From assembly GCA_019309565.1 (NCBI GenBank), contig JAFDFZ010000001.1, positions 1-64,000 of the forward strand: a stretch of 64,000 bases of DNA, given 5' to 3'. The notes beneath the pieces were generated by a model that saw only the letters and a list, made by a program, of their open reading frames with translations, made no database searches and was not told the origin of the DNA. The DNA is from Deltaproteobacteria bacterium (GTDB lineage: Bacteria > Desulfobacterota > Desulfobacteria > Desulfobacterales > SURF-15). The position numbers were made by a program, and so were the translations under genes. Positions 16,735 to 26,519 of this stretch are shown here, piece after piece (positions within the stretch are counted from its first letter, which is position 1; each line of letters starts with the position of its first letter).

Positions 16735-17908
16735 ACAAAACTGCCCGGGGTCCCGCAAAAATCCCCGCATTTTGTATGTCATCGGCAGCCTGGATGTTGG
16801 TGGAACCGAAAAGCAATTCTATCTGCTTTTAAAACACCTGGATCGGTTTCGCTTTGATTGCCGGGTGGTTTGCCTGGACGAGGGCGGATACTGGATCGAG
16901 AGGATCCGGAATCTCGGCATCGAGTTGGTGGGCCTGCAACGCAAGGGAAGCTACGACGTGAATCGCCTGGCCTCGCTGGCGCTCATCATTAGAAGGTTTC
17001 GACCGGACATTGTGCATTCCTTCCAACCGCATGCAAACGTCTATGCAGGTTTGGCGACACTGATCACACGAACGGGCCGTTTGATCGTGAGCTGCCGCAG
17101 TTACCTTCCCCCTGAGCGGCTGCAAAAACCGATAAACCGTTTTTTGAACCGTATTATATATGGCAGGGCCGATGCAGTGGTATGCAACTGCCATGCTTTA
17201 AAGAGGGATCTTATCAAGCGTTTCGGTAATCGGGTCTCAGCCCGGGTGATTTTCAACGGGATCGAAGCTCCCGAATCTTTCCGGCTGTCTAAAGAAGCTC
17301 TCAGACAGGCCATTGGGCTGGTCCCCAATCGGCCGGTTGTGGGGACAGCCGGCCGGCTGGTTCCCATCAAGAACCAACGTCTGTTCATCGACATCATCGC
17401 CCGGATCAGCCGAATTCGACCCGATGTGCAATTTATGATCATCGGCGACGGGCCCTTGAAAACTTCGTTACAGGCATACGCGGTCAAACGGCAGGTGGCC
17501 CATGCCGTCACATTCCCCGGGCAACTTCCAGATGCCCAGCAGTGGTTTCCCATGTTCGATGTCTTTGTTCTCACCACCGCCAATGGTGATGCCCAAGGGG
17601 AAGGGTTTCCGAACGTTGTCATGGAAGCCATGATGAACCGCATTGCCTGTGTCGTTTCCAAAGCCGGCGGAACGGCCGAGCTACTGCCGGATCGGGAAGC
17701 CGGGTATCTTATCGACACACCTAGCAGCGACACCTATGCCCGGTATATCCTGAGCCTGCTGGAAAACGCCACCCTGAGAGAGGAAATGGGCAGAAGAGCC
17801 GGAGAAATTATCATGCAAAAATACAGCGCTTGGAAAATGAAGACTCAATATCAGACCCTTTATTATTCACTGTTGAATGATGCATCTGTCGCAGGAGGCG
17901 AAACATGA
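16700..17908 (+). CDS. GT4-family glycosyltransferase
   Basis: 402 aa. The ATG at 16700 is my choice; it overlaps the previous gene by 35 bp with a GGAAAG upstream. GT-B features: DVGGTEKQFYLLLKHL near residue 30, GDGPLKTSL near 240, and EGFPNVVMEAMMNRIACVVS near 295-315. Paralogous in layout to the glycosyltransferase at 15604. Its stop overlaps the next start by 4 bp, so this is a tightly coupled operon segment. Confidence 0.88.
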   Translation: MRIYSPKRAFLKQNCPGSRKNPRILYVIGSLDVGGTEKQFYLLLKHLDRFRFDCRVVCLDEGGYWIERIRNLGIELVGLQRKGSYDVNRLASLALIIRRFRPDIVHSFQPHANVYAGLATLITRTGRLIVSCRSYLPPERLQKPINRFLNRIIYGRADAVVCNCHALKRDLIKRFGNRVSARVIFNGIEAPESFRLSKEALRQAIGLVPNRPVVGTAGRLVPIKNQRLFIDIIARISRIRPDVQFMIIGDGPLKTSLQAYAVKRQVAHAVTFPGQLPDAQQWFPMFDVFVLTTANGDAQGEGFPNVVMEAMMNRIACVVSKAGGTAELLPDREAGYLIDTPSSDTYARYILSLLENATLREEMGRRAGEIIMQKYSAWKMKTQYQTLYYSLLNDASVAGGET

Positions 17909-19104
17909 AAATTTGTACCCTAGACACCCTGGTATGCCCCGTTTGCAAGGGTTTTCTTAATTTGCAGGTCTTCGACTTAGCCCATGGTCTACGGAATCCG
18001 AAGATTGAAGCGAAGCTCTGCAGCTACTGGTGCGCCCGCTATGGCCTGATGCAGCCGTCTTCAGAGAACTTACCCGATAGCTGTTTAGCATGCCGCACCG
18101 AAGAGGTGATGGACGGAACCCTGCGCTGTGCCTGCGGAGCATGGTTTCCTATCATTCAGGGTGTCCCGCGGCTGTTGCCGCCGGAGCTGCGGCATACGCT
18201 TATCGACTACTATCCGTCCTTTTTTCGGTACTATGAAAAATCTCTTCCTCTGCTTGAGAAAAAAGAAAGAGAAGATCTTACCAGCGCCCTTGAAATCAAA
18301 GGTAAGGAAAATACCATCTATCGATTCAGCTATGAATGGAATGAATTCGAACATTACGACGACGACAACTTCGCCACTGGCATCGGACCGATACCCGAAG
18401 ATTTTTTCAAGGGAAAACGAATATTGGATGCCGGCTGCGGCGCCGGGCGTCACGCCAGAGAAGCTCTGCACCTTGGGGCAAAGGAGGTGTTCGCCATGGA
18501 TCTGAGCAACGCCGTAGATGCCGCTTTCAAAAACACGATCACCGCCGGCAACATCCATGTAGTGCAGGGTGACATGTTCCATCTTCCCTTTCGCCCGCAA
18601 AGCCTCGATCTGATTTACAGTCTTTATGCGCTTCCTCATACACACAATCCTCCGCTGGCATTCCAATCGATGGTTCCTTTTCTAAACAGCTCGGGCACGA
18701 TCATCGTATATCTTTACAACAGCCAGCGCTGGCTCAGTTACAAATGCCTGGCATTGATGCGCGGTATCACCACCCGGCTGCCCAACCCATGGGTGCGGGG
18801 GCTGGCCTTCATTATCGGTGCAGTCGATTACTATTTTCTCATTCTACCCTATCGCATGACAGGCGGCTGGAAGGCCTTACACAAGCGGCTCACACGATTC
18901 ACGCCCACTCACATCATGCTCTATGCCACTAGAACCTTTAAAACCTGCTATACGGACTGGATGGATCGCCTGTTTTATCCATACGTCCATTACTATTCCC
19001 GGGAGGACGTCGACCACTGGCTCGCTCAGGCCCGCTTGGCCGATACGGACATCATAACGCTGGAAAACTATGGCCTGGTGGTTCGCGGAACCCGCTGCGG
19101 TTGA
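17905..19104 (+). CDS. SAM-dependent methyltransferase with N-terminal zinc-ribbon-like part
   Basis: 399 aa. Residues 1-90 contain several Cys pairs (CPVC, CACG), like Trm112-type zinc ribbons. Residues about 170-270 are a class I methyltransferase domain: ILDAGCGAGRHA is the SAM-binding glycine motif and FAMDLS the acidic ribose-binding motif. It probably methylates an EPS sugar, judged from its place between glycosyltransferases. ATGA overlap with the preceding gene. Confidence 0.82.
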   Translation: MKICTLDTLVCPVCKGFLNLQVFDLAHGLRNPKIEAKLCSYWCARYGLMQPSSENLPDSCLACRTEEVMDGTLRCACGAWFPIIQGVPRLLPPELRHTLIDYYPSFFRYYEKSLPLLEKKEREDLTSALEIKGKENTIYRFSYEWNEFEHYDDDNFATGIGPIPEDFFKGKRILDAGCGAGRHAREALHLGAKEVFAMDLSNAVDAAFKNTITAGNIHVVQGDMFHLPFRPQSLDLIYSLYALPHTHNPPLAFQSMVPFLNSSGTIIVYLYNSQRWLSYKCLALMRGITTRLPNPWVRGLAFIIGAVDYYFLILPYRMTGGWKALHKRLTRFTPTHIMLYATRTFKTCYTDWMDRLFYPYVHYYSREDVDHWLAQARLADTDIITLENYGLVVRGTRCG

Positions 19105-19191
19105 AATGAGGGGATAAACCGCTTCGGTTTGCAAACCCGAAGTTTGTAATAAGTTGCTACGATACTTTCTCTTTCTTAAGAGGTATTAATT

Positions 19192-20370
19192 ATGCAAATT
19201 CATCGCATCGATCACATTCAACAACTGCTGCCGTTTACCGCAGCCTGGACCCGCCTCATCGACTGCCAGGACGAATGCAGTTCCATTTTCTTGACTCCCG
19301 AATGGCTGTTGAACTGGTGGCGTTGGTTCGGCCGGGACAAACGGCTGGTCATGTATATGTTTTTTCAGCACGACCGTCTTATCGGTTTGATGCCGCTTAT
19401 GATCGCTAAGAGCCGAATGGTAGGTGTTCCAATCCGAGTTCTTAAGTTCATGGGCAGCGGACACGCCGATCATCTCGATTTCTGTATCCTGCCGCAAAAA
19501 CGAGCACAGGTGCTTGGTCGATTTACCGATCTCTTAATAGAGGACCATAGCTGGGATCTCTTGGATTTGACCGACATACCAAATGACTCGCCCAACCTCG
19601 ACATCCTCATCGAAAATTTGAATATTCGCAACATCCACCATCGATTACAGCCGGCGATCATCTGTCCCTATTTGAAACTCAACGGTGATTCCTGGGAAAG
19701 CTTCTATTCTTCCCGTCGGTCCAGATCCAGCCGGCAGGACCTGAAGCGGCGGATGAGACGGTTTATGGAGCTGGGCCGGGTCAGCTTCCGGCGTTACTCG
19801 GAGCCGGAGGCCATAAGAGATGTCTTCCCTCAGCTTTTCGAAATTTATCGCAGGCGCTGGAACGGTAAGTATCTCTCGGTGAGCTTTGCGGATCGGCCGG
19901 AGCAGGACTTCTATCGCGAGACTGCGGTCGCTCTGGCCACACATGGACGACTGCACTTGTTGACACTGGAATTGGACGACAGTGTGACGGCTTTCTCACT
20001 TTCAGCAATTAAAAATTCCCGCTTTACGTGGCTGATCACCGCATACGATCCGGCCTACAGCCGATATTTCGCAGGAGAGCTGCTCTTAACCCGGTTGCTT
20101 GAGGATGTCTTTGACTCCGGAACTTATCGCGAGTTCGATTTTACCCGCGGTGAAGAGCCCTATAAATTCAAGTGGACCAGCGATATGCGCCAAAATCTTC
20201 GGCTGGTGGCCGCCGGAAGCACTATGCTCAAAAAAATGCTTTTCGTTATCAGTTGCTGGAATCACAAGCTGCGGTGCAAGGCCAGAGAATCCGCATTTCT
20301 GCGGAATATCAAGCTGAATGGAATCGGGAAACTGCAACGATTGGCGCAACCCTCCGCCAAACGGCAATAA
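19192..20370 (+). CDS. FemAB/GNAT-like acyltransferase (CelD/BcsL type)
   Basis: 392 aa. AGAGG precedes the ATG. The layout follows the GNAT/FemAB double fold: an N-terminal half with TPEWLLNWWRWFG and a C-terminal half (about 180-340) with FEIYRRRWNGKY and the late motif FDFTRGEEPYKFKWTSD, typical of CelD/BcsL proteins in EPS and cellulose clusters. It probably transfers an acyl or aminoacyl group to the EPS. Substrate unknown. Confidence 0.8.
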   Translation: MQIHRIDHIQQLLPFTAAWTRLIDCQDECSSIFLTPEWLLNWWRWFGRDKRLVMYMFFQHDRLIGLMPLMIAKSRMVGVPIRVLKFMGSGHADHLDFCILPQKRAQVLGRFTDLLIEDHSWDLLDLTDIPNDSPNLDILIENLNIRNIHHRLQPAIICPYLKLNGDSWESFYSSRRSRSSRQDLKRRMRRFMELGRVSFRRYSEPEAIRDVFPQLFEIYRRRWNGKYLSVSFADRPEQDFYRETAVALATHGRLHLLTLELDDSVTAFSLSAIKNSRFTWLITAYDPAYSRYFAGELLLTRLLEDVFDSGTYREFDFTRGEEPYKFKWTSDMRQNLRLVAAGSTMLKKMLFVISCWNHKLRCKARESAFLRNIKLNGIGKLQRLAQPSAKRQ

Positions 20371-20385
20371 GCAGGGAGCCGAGAG

Positions 20386-21291
20386 GTGGTTGTTAGAAAT
20401 TTTACCAAGACAGCGTTTCTAAAGCTGCTGCCTTTGCTTCTGCGGTCCACTCAGCGTATCCTGCAGGCAAAGCCGGGATCAAACACAGACGGCAGGGTGC
20501 CCATTCTGGTCTATCACAAAATCACGGACCTTCGGCTGGGACTCGATGCTCAGTGGAATGTCCCGCCGGCCATGTTTGCAGAGCATATCGCCTATCTTCG
20601 GTCCGAAAAATTCAATGTGCTCTCCCTGACCGACTTTTACGCGACACTGAGCCGAAAACGGAAATTGCCGCCAAAACCAGTAGTTATCACTTTCGATGAC
20701 GGCTATGCCAGCATGTATCGCCACGCTTACCCGGCTCTGAAGGCATTCGGATTTCCGGCCACTGTTTTTATCGCAGTCGACTACGTGGAAAAGCGCAGCC
20801 TGTTTTGGTGGGATCGCAGGGTACTTGAGCGCCTGCCCGAGGCCTATGAAAGCCTGCGAATGCTCAGCTGGTCGGAAATTCTTGAAATGCAGTCCTCTGG
20901 CATCATCTCCTTCGGTTCCCACACCATGACCCATCCTCACCTCGGGAGGCTTCCGGTGGAAAAAATCGAATATGAACTGGCAACATCGAAAGCCGTGCTG
21001 GAAAGACGGCTCGGCCGGACGATCGAATTTTTCGCTTATCCGGGCGGAATACGCCACTATGGAGATCTCAGCCGGGAAACCAAAAAAATGTTGATCCACT
21101 GTGGCTACCGGCTGGCCTGCACCTCGGTTTTCGGCCGGAATGGTTTCGGCCAGAATGCTTATGAACTAAAACGCATCGGTATCGAACGTACGGACAGTCT
21201 GCCCGTTTTTAAGGCCAAAATCAGCGGGGGGTGTGATTGGCTCGAAGCCGCCCAGACGGCGTTCCAGAGGGTCTTCAATAACGTTTACTGA
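20386..21291 (+). CDS. polysaccharide deacetylase (NodB domain, CE4)
   Basis: 301 aa, GTG start with GGGAG 7 nt upstream. NodB signature: catalytic base and metal Asp in TFDDGYASMYRHAYPAL (about 102-118), metal-binding HTMTHPHL (about 182), and a late FFAYPGG (about 215). No signal peptide is obvious, so it may act on the cytoplasmic side or be anchored by its hydrophobic start. Probably removes N-acetyl groups from an EPS amino sugar. A second deacetylase lies at 25463. Confidence 0.88.
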   Translation: MVVRNFTKTAFLKLLPLLLRSTQRILQAKPGSNTDGRVPILVYHKITDLRLGLDAQWNVPPAMFAEHIAYLRSEKFNVLSLTDFYATLSRKRKLPPKPVVITFDDGYASMYRHAYPALKAFGFPATVFIAVDYVEKRSLFWWDRRVLERLPEAYESLRMLSWSEILEMQSSGIISFGSHTMTHPHLGRLPVEKIEYELATSKAVLERRLGRTIEFFAYPGGIRHYGDLSRETKKMLIHCGYRLACTSVFGRNGFGQNAYELKRIGIERTDSLPVFKAKISGGCDWLEAAQTAFQRVFNNVY

Positions 21292-21342
21292 AATGTCTGC
21301 TGAATCCTTTCAATCGACAACAATCCATAGAGGGAGAATTTC

Positions 21343-22716
21343 ATGAAGCGAATTGCTTTTATCATGTCAACCTTTCCAACGCTCACCGAAACCTTTGTAG
21401 CCGGAGAAATAAAACTGCTGATTTCCCACTTTCAGGGCAGCAGAATCTATTCAATGAGACGACCCTTTGACAAGACGCTTCACCTCGAATCACTCGAATT
21501 GATGAAAAAGACGGTGTATCTCCCACCTCCCCTTTCGATCGCATGTTTGAAATCCAACGCCCGGTGGCTGATAAAACAACCGATTCGCTGTCTACGCGTG
21601 CTGCTGTACTTGATGATCCACACCATTTACAATCCCATTCATCTGGCCAAAACCGTTTACCTCTTGCCCCAGGCGGCTCATTTGGCGGAATTGCTGCAAG
21701 CTTCGAACATCGATCATCTCCACGCACACTGGTCCGGCTATCCCACTACAGTCGCACTTGCCGTCTCCAAGCTCACCGGACTATCATACAGCTTTACATC
21801 CCATGCCTGCGACATGAGCATGATCAAGACCCTGGTAGCCGAAAAGATTAAAAACGCATTGTTTGTGCTGACCTGTACCGCCGATGCCTTGAAATTCGTC
21901 CGCTCTTTTCTTCCTGCCGAGCAGATAAACAAAATCAAAGTGAACTATCACGGCTGCAATCTTCAGAAATTCCGCTCTGAATTACGCCGACCGGGAGGTG
22001 GTTCGCGATCTATCATAGTCTCATGTGCGGATCTGCACGAGCGCAAAGGGTTTCCCTGTCTGCTGCAGGCCCTGGCGATCCTGCAGAGAGAAAATGTGAA
22101 CTTTTCCTGTTTTATTGTCGGCGAGGGGCCGCAGCGCCCCCTGTTAGAAAAAATGATTCAGACATTGGGTTTGCAGGGCCGGGTCATGCTGCCCGGTGCC
22201 GTCACGCAGGAAGAACTTATCGAGAAATATTATGCCGTAGCAGATATCTTCGTTCTGCCCTGCATGGTGCAGCGTCTTCGGTTTTTCAGAAAAAATGTCG
22301 ATCTGGGCCGGTTAAAAATTCTCGAATGCAAGATGAGCCGCGGTGAAAGCATCCAGAAAGATGGTATTCCCAATGTACTGGTGGAAGCCATGGCCATGAA
22401 AATTCCGGTGGTTTCCTCGGAAATCGCGGCAATTCCTGAATTGATCAAACATAATCAAAACGGATTGTTATCCCCCCAGAAAGATTCCGAAACGCTGGCC
22501 CGCCACCTGATCTTGCTGATCGAAGATGAAAAACTCCGCCTAAGACTTGGCGAGGCAGGATGCCGAACGGTACACGAATTTTTCGACCGCAGCAAAAACA
22601 TCCGGGAGTTGCTCGATATATTCTCGCAGGCCTCTTCCCTATACGGGCGGCTGGGTCTGCCGAAAACCGAAACGGAAACCAAACCGGCTGGAAAGGCGCT
22701 GGTTCACAGTTCCTGA
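21343..22716 (+). CDS. GT4-family glycosyltransferase (EPS colanic-acid-like)
   Basis: 457 aa. GAGGGAG sits upstream of the ATG. N-terminal MSTFPTLTETFVAGEI is typical of WcaL/EpsF-like transferases that act on exported polysaccharides. The donor-binding region carries GIPNVLVEAMAMKIPVVSS (about 345-365). A 30-residue C-terminal tail is enriched in Lys, Thr and Glu. Adds a sugar to the EPS repeat; specificity unknown. Confidence 0.88.
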   Translation: MKRIAFIMSTFPTLTETFVAGEIKLLISHFQGSRIYSMRRPFDKTLHLESLELMKKTVYLPPPLSIACLKSNARWLIKQPIRCLRVLLYLMIHTIYNPIHLAKTVYLLPQAAHLAELLQASNIDHLHAHWSGYPTTVALAVSKLTGLSYSFTSHACDMSMIKTLVAEKIKNALFVLTCTADALKFVRSFLPAEQINKIKVNYHGCNLQKFRSELRRPGGGSRSIIVSCADLHERKGFPCLLQALAILQRENVNFSCFIVGEGPQRPLLEKMIQTLGLQGRVMLPGAVTQEELIEKYYAVADIFVLPCMVQRLRFFRKNVDLGRLKILECKMSRGESIQKDGIPNVLVEAMAMKIPVVSSEIAAIPELIKHNQNGLLSPQKDSETLARHLILLIEDEKLRLRLGEAGCRTVHEFFDRSKNIRELLDIFSQASSLYGRLGLPKTETETKPAGKALVHSS

Positions 22717-22803
22717 AAGTGCCGGGCACCGGCTCAATCGCTTTAAACAACGGAAAAAAACTCCAGCTGTGCTTAATGGCCAGCCTGACGATAGGAGATG
22801 TGT

Positions 22804-23862
22804 ATGGCATCCCAAAGTAAGAATTTTCCGCTGGTGACGATTATCATCCCAGCCCTTAATGAAGAGAAACACATTCAAGCATGCATAAATTCCCTCATAG
22901 AGCAGGACTATCCGGCGGAACGGCTGGAAATTCTCGTGATCGACGGTATGAGCGAGGATAGAACCGCCCTGCTTGTACAAGCACTGTCAACCCCACAGCC
23001 CATGATCAAGCTTCTTTCCAATCCGCACAGAATCATTCCAGCCGCCTTGAATATTGGCATCGCCAGCGCAGAAGGTGACATCATCATGAGGGCCGATGCC
23101 CATACACGGTACGAAGCCGACTATGTGAGACGTTCCGTTAAATTACTGCAGATGACAGAAGCGGCCAATGTCGGGGGCGTCATAACCCCGGTCGGGCGAG
23201 GACTCATCGGCCGGGTGATTGCCATAGCAGTCTGTTCGCCCTTCGGGGTCGGCAATGCGTATTACCGTTTTGCCAGTAAACCCATGTGGGTCGATACGGT
23301 AGCCTTTGGCTGCTGGTGGAAAAAAACGCTGATCGATATCGGCGGATTCAATGAAAACTATGTCGCCAACGAAGATTATGAATTGAACTATCGGCTGAGA
23401 GCAAGCGGCGGGAAAATTTTGCTCGACCCCGGGCTTAAGTGTCGGTATGTCAGCCGAGACTCCCTGGGTAAACTCTTCCGGCAGTATTTTTTTTACGGCC
23501 AGTACAAAGTCAGGATGCTTGGCGAATATCCCGAATCCATGGTACCGCGACAGGCCGCAGCTCCTGTGTTCGTGTTTTGCCTTGCAGCCGCGGTTGCCAT
23601 CTCTGCATTGAGCAGCTGGCCTTTGGTTTTTCTTTCAGTCGCTTACCTGGCAGCAGGGGTGATTTTCTGTCAGCGAACCGAATGTCGCCGAAATCTGGTC
23701 CGCACACCCCTGCTGCTTTTAACGTATTTGACCATTCATTGCGCATGGGGAACAGGGTTCTGGTACGGCATGAAAAAATTCGGCATTCCGAAATTTCATA
23801 AGATACGTTTTGCAAGGCTGGCATCCCGTCCACAACCCGCACAGATGCAGGCTGGGCGCTGA
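22804..23862 (+). CDS. GT2-family glycosyltransferase (ExoA-like)
   Basis: 352 aa. The second ATG (22804) fits AGGAG with 6-nt spacing; the first ATG (22798) touches it. GT-A fold: VTIIIPALNEEKHIQACINS near the start, the DXD-type MRADAHTRY near 95, and ANEDYELNYRLRASGGKI near 185. Two C-terminal transmembrane segments (about 255-295) fit membrane-anchored ExoA-type transferases. Adds a sugar to the lipid-linked EPS intermediate at the cytoplasmic face. Confidence 0.88.
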   Translation: MASQSKNFPLVTIIIPALNEEKHIQACINSLIEQDYPAERLEILVIDGMSEDRTALLVQALSTPQPMIKLLSNPHRIIPAALNIGIASAEGDIIMRADAHTRYEADYVRRSVKLLQMTEAANVGGVITPVGRGLIGRVIAIAVCSPFGVGNAYYRFASKPMWVDTVAFGCWWKKTLIDIGGFNENYVANEDYELNYRLRASGGKILLDPGLKCRYVSRDSLGKLFRQYFFYGQYKVRMLGEYPESMVPRQAAAPVFVFCLAAAVAISALSSWPLVFLSVAYLAAGVIFCQRTECRRNLVRTPLLLLTYLTIHCAWGTGFWYGMKKFGIPKFHKIRFARLASRPQPAQMQAGR

Positions 23863-24007
23863 CAGATGCGGATGCCTTGAACCGAAAAAGCGAGCCCTGT
23901 TGAATTGCGCTTTGCGCACCCCTCTGGGGAATTCAAATCCATACTGGTATGTTCGATGTTTTTCTGGAGGCAAGCAGTGGGAACCATAAAAAAGCTGGGA
24001 CTGCAAA

Positions 24008-24032
24008 GGACCTCTCAGGTCCACAGGAGGTG
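24008..24032 (+). promoter_or_regulatory. hairpin abutting a perfect ribosome site
   Basis: GGACCT-CTC-AGGTCC (24008-24022) forms a 6-bp stem just 2 nt before AGGAGGTG (24025-24032), which drives the ATG at 24038. It could shield the ribosome site or stabilise the 5-prime end of the message. The ribosome site is much stronger than those of neighbouring glycosyltransferases. Confidence 0.35.
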
Positions 24033-24037
24033 AACAG

Positions 24038-25372
24038 ATGAGAAAAGTAAGTACGATCCTATTGGCAGCAAGTATTTGGGCGAGCCTCTGGGCGGTAGAT
24101 CAAGCAACTGCCGGCACAGTAACCGAAACCTTTGTCATCCGGTCTTCACATGACGATGGTTACAATAAATTATACAACGGGTCGGCCAATTTAACCAGTT
24201 CTTATGCTTACATCGGTAACGGTTTTCTTATCGGGTGGCGGTTTGAAGGCATTTCAATTCCACCGGGCTCCGAGGTGAAGGAGGCGGTGTTGGAGGTTTT
24301 CTGTCACAACGGGTCAGCTGCGCCTGTCACTATTCTTTATATAGCAGAAGCCAGCGATGATGCAAATCCGTTTTCGGTTGCGAGTTATGATCTAATTAAC
24401 CGCCAGAAAACCCTGACGAGCCTTGTTGATGTGCCTGAACCGTGGTTGAAGATGGGTTGGAACGCAAGCCCGGATCTGTCTTCCATCCTGCAAGAGATCA
24501 TTGACCGGCCCGGATGGAGAGCTGGAAACGCCGTTGCTTTCTTTGCCGAAGAGATCTCCGATGCCGGCAAACGCGGGCTGTATATGATAGAGAAAGCAGA
24601 TACGTACGCTGCACGATTGCATGTCACCTATACGGTTTCCAAAATCGATTTTGATACCGACGGAGACGGCGACGCAGACATTACGATGAAGGATAGCGAC
24701 GGCGACGGGTACTTCGAATGCCCGGTCGGTAAAACGGAATATGCGGGCACACTGGTCATCGACCAACCACTTGAAATTATGGGATATCCGGCGACCCGAA
24801 CCGAAACCCTGTTTAAGGGGGACGGATTCGTACTCAAAAATGGCGGTGTGATCATCAGTGATCTGGCCTCTCCGATCGTCAGCAGCGCTTTTCCCGAGCT
24901 GAAAGGCAACGATCTGCAGGTTGTTTCTCGTGACTACATATGGATTGAATACGGTGCCAAGATTCTTTTGAACGGAGAGGGCGAATTTTTTGCCGGGGAT
25001 GTTTACCTTGAAACCACCCGGCCGGGGGCCGATGTGGTCGTCAAGGAGGAGGTCATTATTCAAGGCCGTCATATCGATATAATCACCTATGGTGGAGCCA
25101 TCTCCCTTCGTCGCAATACCTCCCTGCGAGCCAGCTCGCATATGACATTTCGAGTTGAGCTTTGGGACGATATTCACCTCAATCGGGACGTTACACTTCA
25201 GGCATCATCCGTCTCCGGGGATTGTTATATTATTTTTACTGCAAAAGACGGAGATCTTCACATGAATCGGAACATCACCATCAATGCCGACGTGATTGAT
25301 TTCTGCGGGATTCGGGGCAACATCTGGGATGACGGCACGGTGACCGTAACCGGAAGGACCGAATGCTGGTAA
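24038..25372 (+). CDS. secreted modular protein, paralogue of the protein at 510
   Basis: 444 aa. Signal peptide about 1-26 (ends near QATAG). Residues about 28-205 are the same ~150-residue domain as in the proteins at 510, 38033 and 42231 (GWRFEGISIPPG, NASPDL, PGWRAGNAVAFF). An Asp-rich loop follows (DTDGDGDAD, DSDGDGYFE). The tail shares PVGKTEYAGTLVIDQPLEIM and a matching Cys-containing end with its paralogue. It sits between the sugar-handling enzymes at 22804 and 25463, so it is probably exported with the EPS. Function unknown. Confidence 0.82.
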   Translation: MRKVSTILLAASIWASLWAVDQATAGTVTETFVIRSSHDDGYNKLYNGSANLTSSYAYIGNGFLIGWRFEGISIPPGSEVKEAVLEVFCHNGSAAPVTILYIAEASDDANPFSVASYDLINRQKTLTSLVDVPEPWLKMGWNASPDLSSILQEIIDRPGWRAGNAVAFFAEEISDAGKRGLYMIEKADTYAARLHVTYTVSKIDFDTDGDGDADITMKDSDGDGYFECPVGKTEYAGTLVIDQPLEIMGYPATRTETLFKGDGFVLKNGGVIISDLASPIVSSAFPELKGNDLQVVSRDYIWIEYGAKILLNGEGEFFAGDVYLETTRPGADVVVKEEVIIQGRHIDIITYGGAISLRRNTSLRASSHMTFRVELWDDIHLNRDVTLQASSVSGDCYIIFTAKDGDLHMNRNITINADVIDFCGIRGNIWDDGTVTVTGRTECW

Positions 25373-25462
25373 ACTGAGCATGATAAGATATGTCATCCAT
25401 TTAAAGGGGTGTTATAAACAAGATTCTTGTTCATTGAGACCTGTTGCGGCACAAGAGGAACC

Positions 25463-26503
25463 ATGAATCGATGCTTTAAACCTTTTGTGAAACTAGCGAA
25501 GAAATTCATTTGGTTAAATGCCGGTGCTCTCTGTCGGGTTCTGAACCGTCCGGCGGAAAACGGTGTGCTGATTCTGCAGTATCATTCTATCAGCCCGCTT
25601 AAGTCGCGTGAATTGTGGTATATCCATCCCAGCCTGTCGATTCACCCCCGGGATTTCGAAAGGCAGATGGCCATCGTGCGACGGTACTTTGAGCCTGTTT
25701 CACTTGGAAGGTTGTTGCGGTGGGTGGATGAAGGGCAAAACGCTCGGAAACTACCGCTGGCGGTTACCTTCGACGACGGCTACAGGGACAATTTCACCCA
25801 CGCGTTCCCGATTCTGCGCAAGTACAACATTCCGGCTACCTTCTACCTCACCAGCGAATGCATGGACGCTAAGAATCCGCTCTGGACGACCGAGTTGAGA
25901 GGGTTGATTCTCAACAGCAGCCGGTCTAACATCGTGCTGTCCACCCTTGCATGCGCACATAAGCTCAAGGACCCGGCTTCCCGGCTCGGGGCCATTCGAG
26001 ACATCAAGGCCCGGATGGTTAAACTGCCGCGAAATCAGCGGGAAATCGCGATGGAGGAAATTCGGCGGGAAACGGCCGCAAGCCGCCGTCACACCGATGA
26101 GATGAAGCGTGTCATGCTCAAGTGGGAACATGTGGAGCGCATGCTGCGTTGCGGCATGGATTTCGGAGCCCATACCATGACGCATCCGTCTTTGCCGCAT
26201 ATTCCTGTCGATGAGGCGATGGTGGAAATCGCCGGCTCCAGGACCGCCATCGAAGCCAGAATCGGAAGACATGTCTTGCATTTCTGTTACCCCAATCCCG
26301 GGGATGTCCCCCATTTCAATGCACGTATCCAGAGAATACTGAAAAACTTCGGTTTCCTTTCTGCGGTTACCTCGATCCCGGGACGCTTTACCTGGGACGC
26401 TGACCTGCTGGCGCTCAAACGCAAGGGAATATACCGCCCTTATCATCGGAGTCCTGCCGAGTTCTTTTTTTGGTTACAGCGTGAGGCGCTTACGATTGCG
26501 TGA
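25463..26503 (+). CDS. polysaccharide deacetylase (NodB domain)
   Basis: 346 aa. I chose the ATG at 25463 (AGAGGA 3 nt upstream) over a TTG at 25427, which has no ribosome site. NodB motifs: VTFDDGYRDNFTHAFPIL (about 102-119), GAHTMTHPSL (about 235-244) and FCYPNPGD (about 274-281). A basic ~110-residue insertion lies between motifs 1 and 2. Second deacetylase of the locus. Confidence 0.86.
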   Translation: MNRCFKPFVKLAKKFIWLNAGALCRVLNRPAENGVLILQYHSISPLKSRELWYIHPSLSIHPRDFERQMAIVRRYFEPVSLGRLLRWVDEGQNARKLPLAVTFDDGYRDNFTHAFPILRKYNIPATFYLTSECMDAKNPLWTTELRGLILNSSRSNIVLSTLACAHKLKDPASRLGAIRDIKARMVKLPRNQREIAMEEIRRETAASRRHTDEMKRVMLKWEHVERMLRCGMDFGAHTMTHPSLPHIPVDEAMVEIAGSRTAIEARIGRHVLHFCYPNPGDVPHFNARIQRILKNFGFLSAVTSIPGRFTWDADLLALKRKGIYRPYHRSPAEFFFWLQREALTIA

Positions 26504-26519
26504 AAGGAAGAAACTGCGA

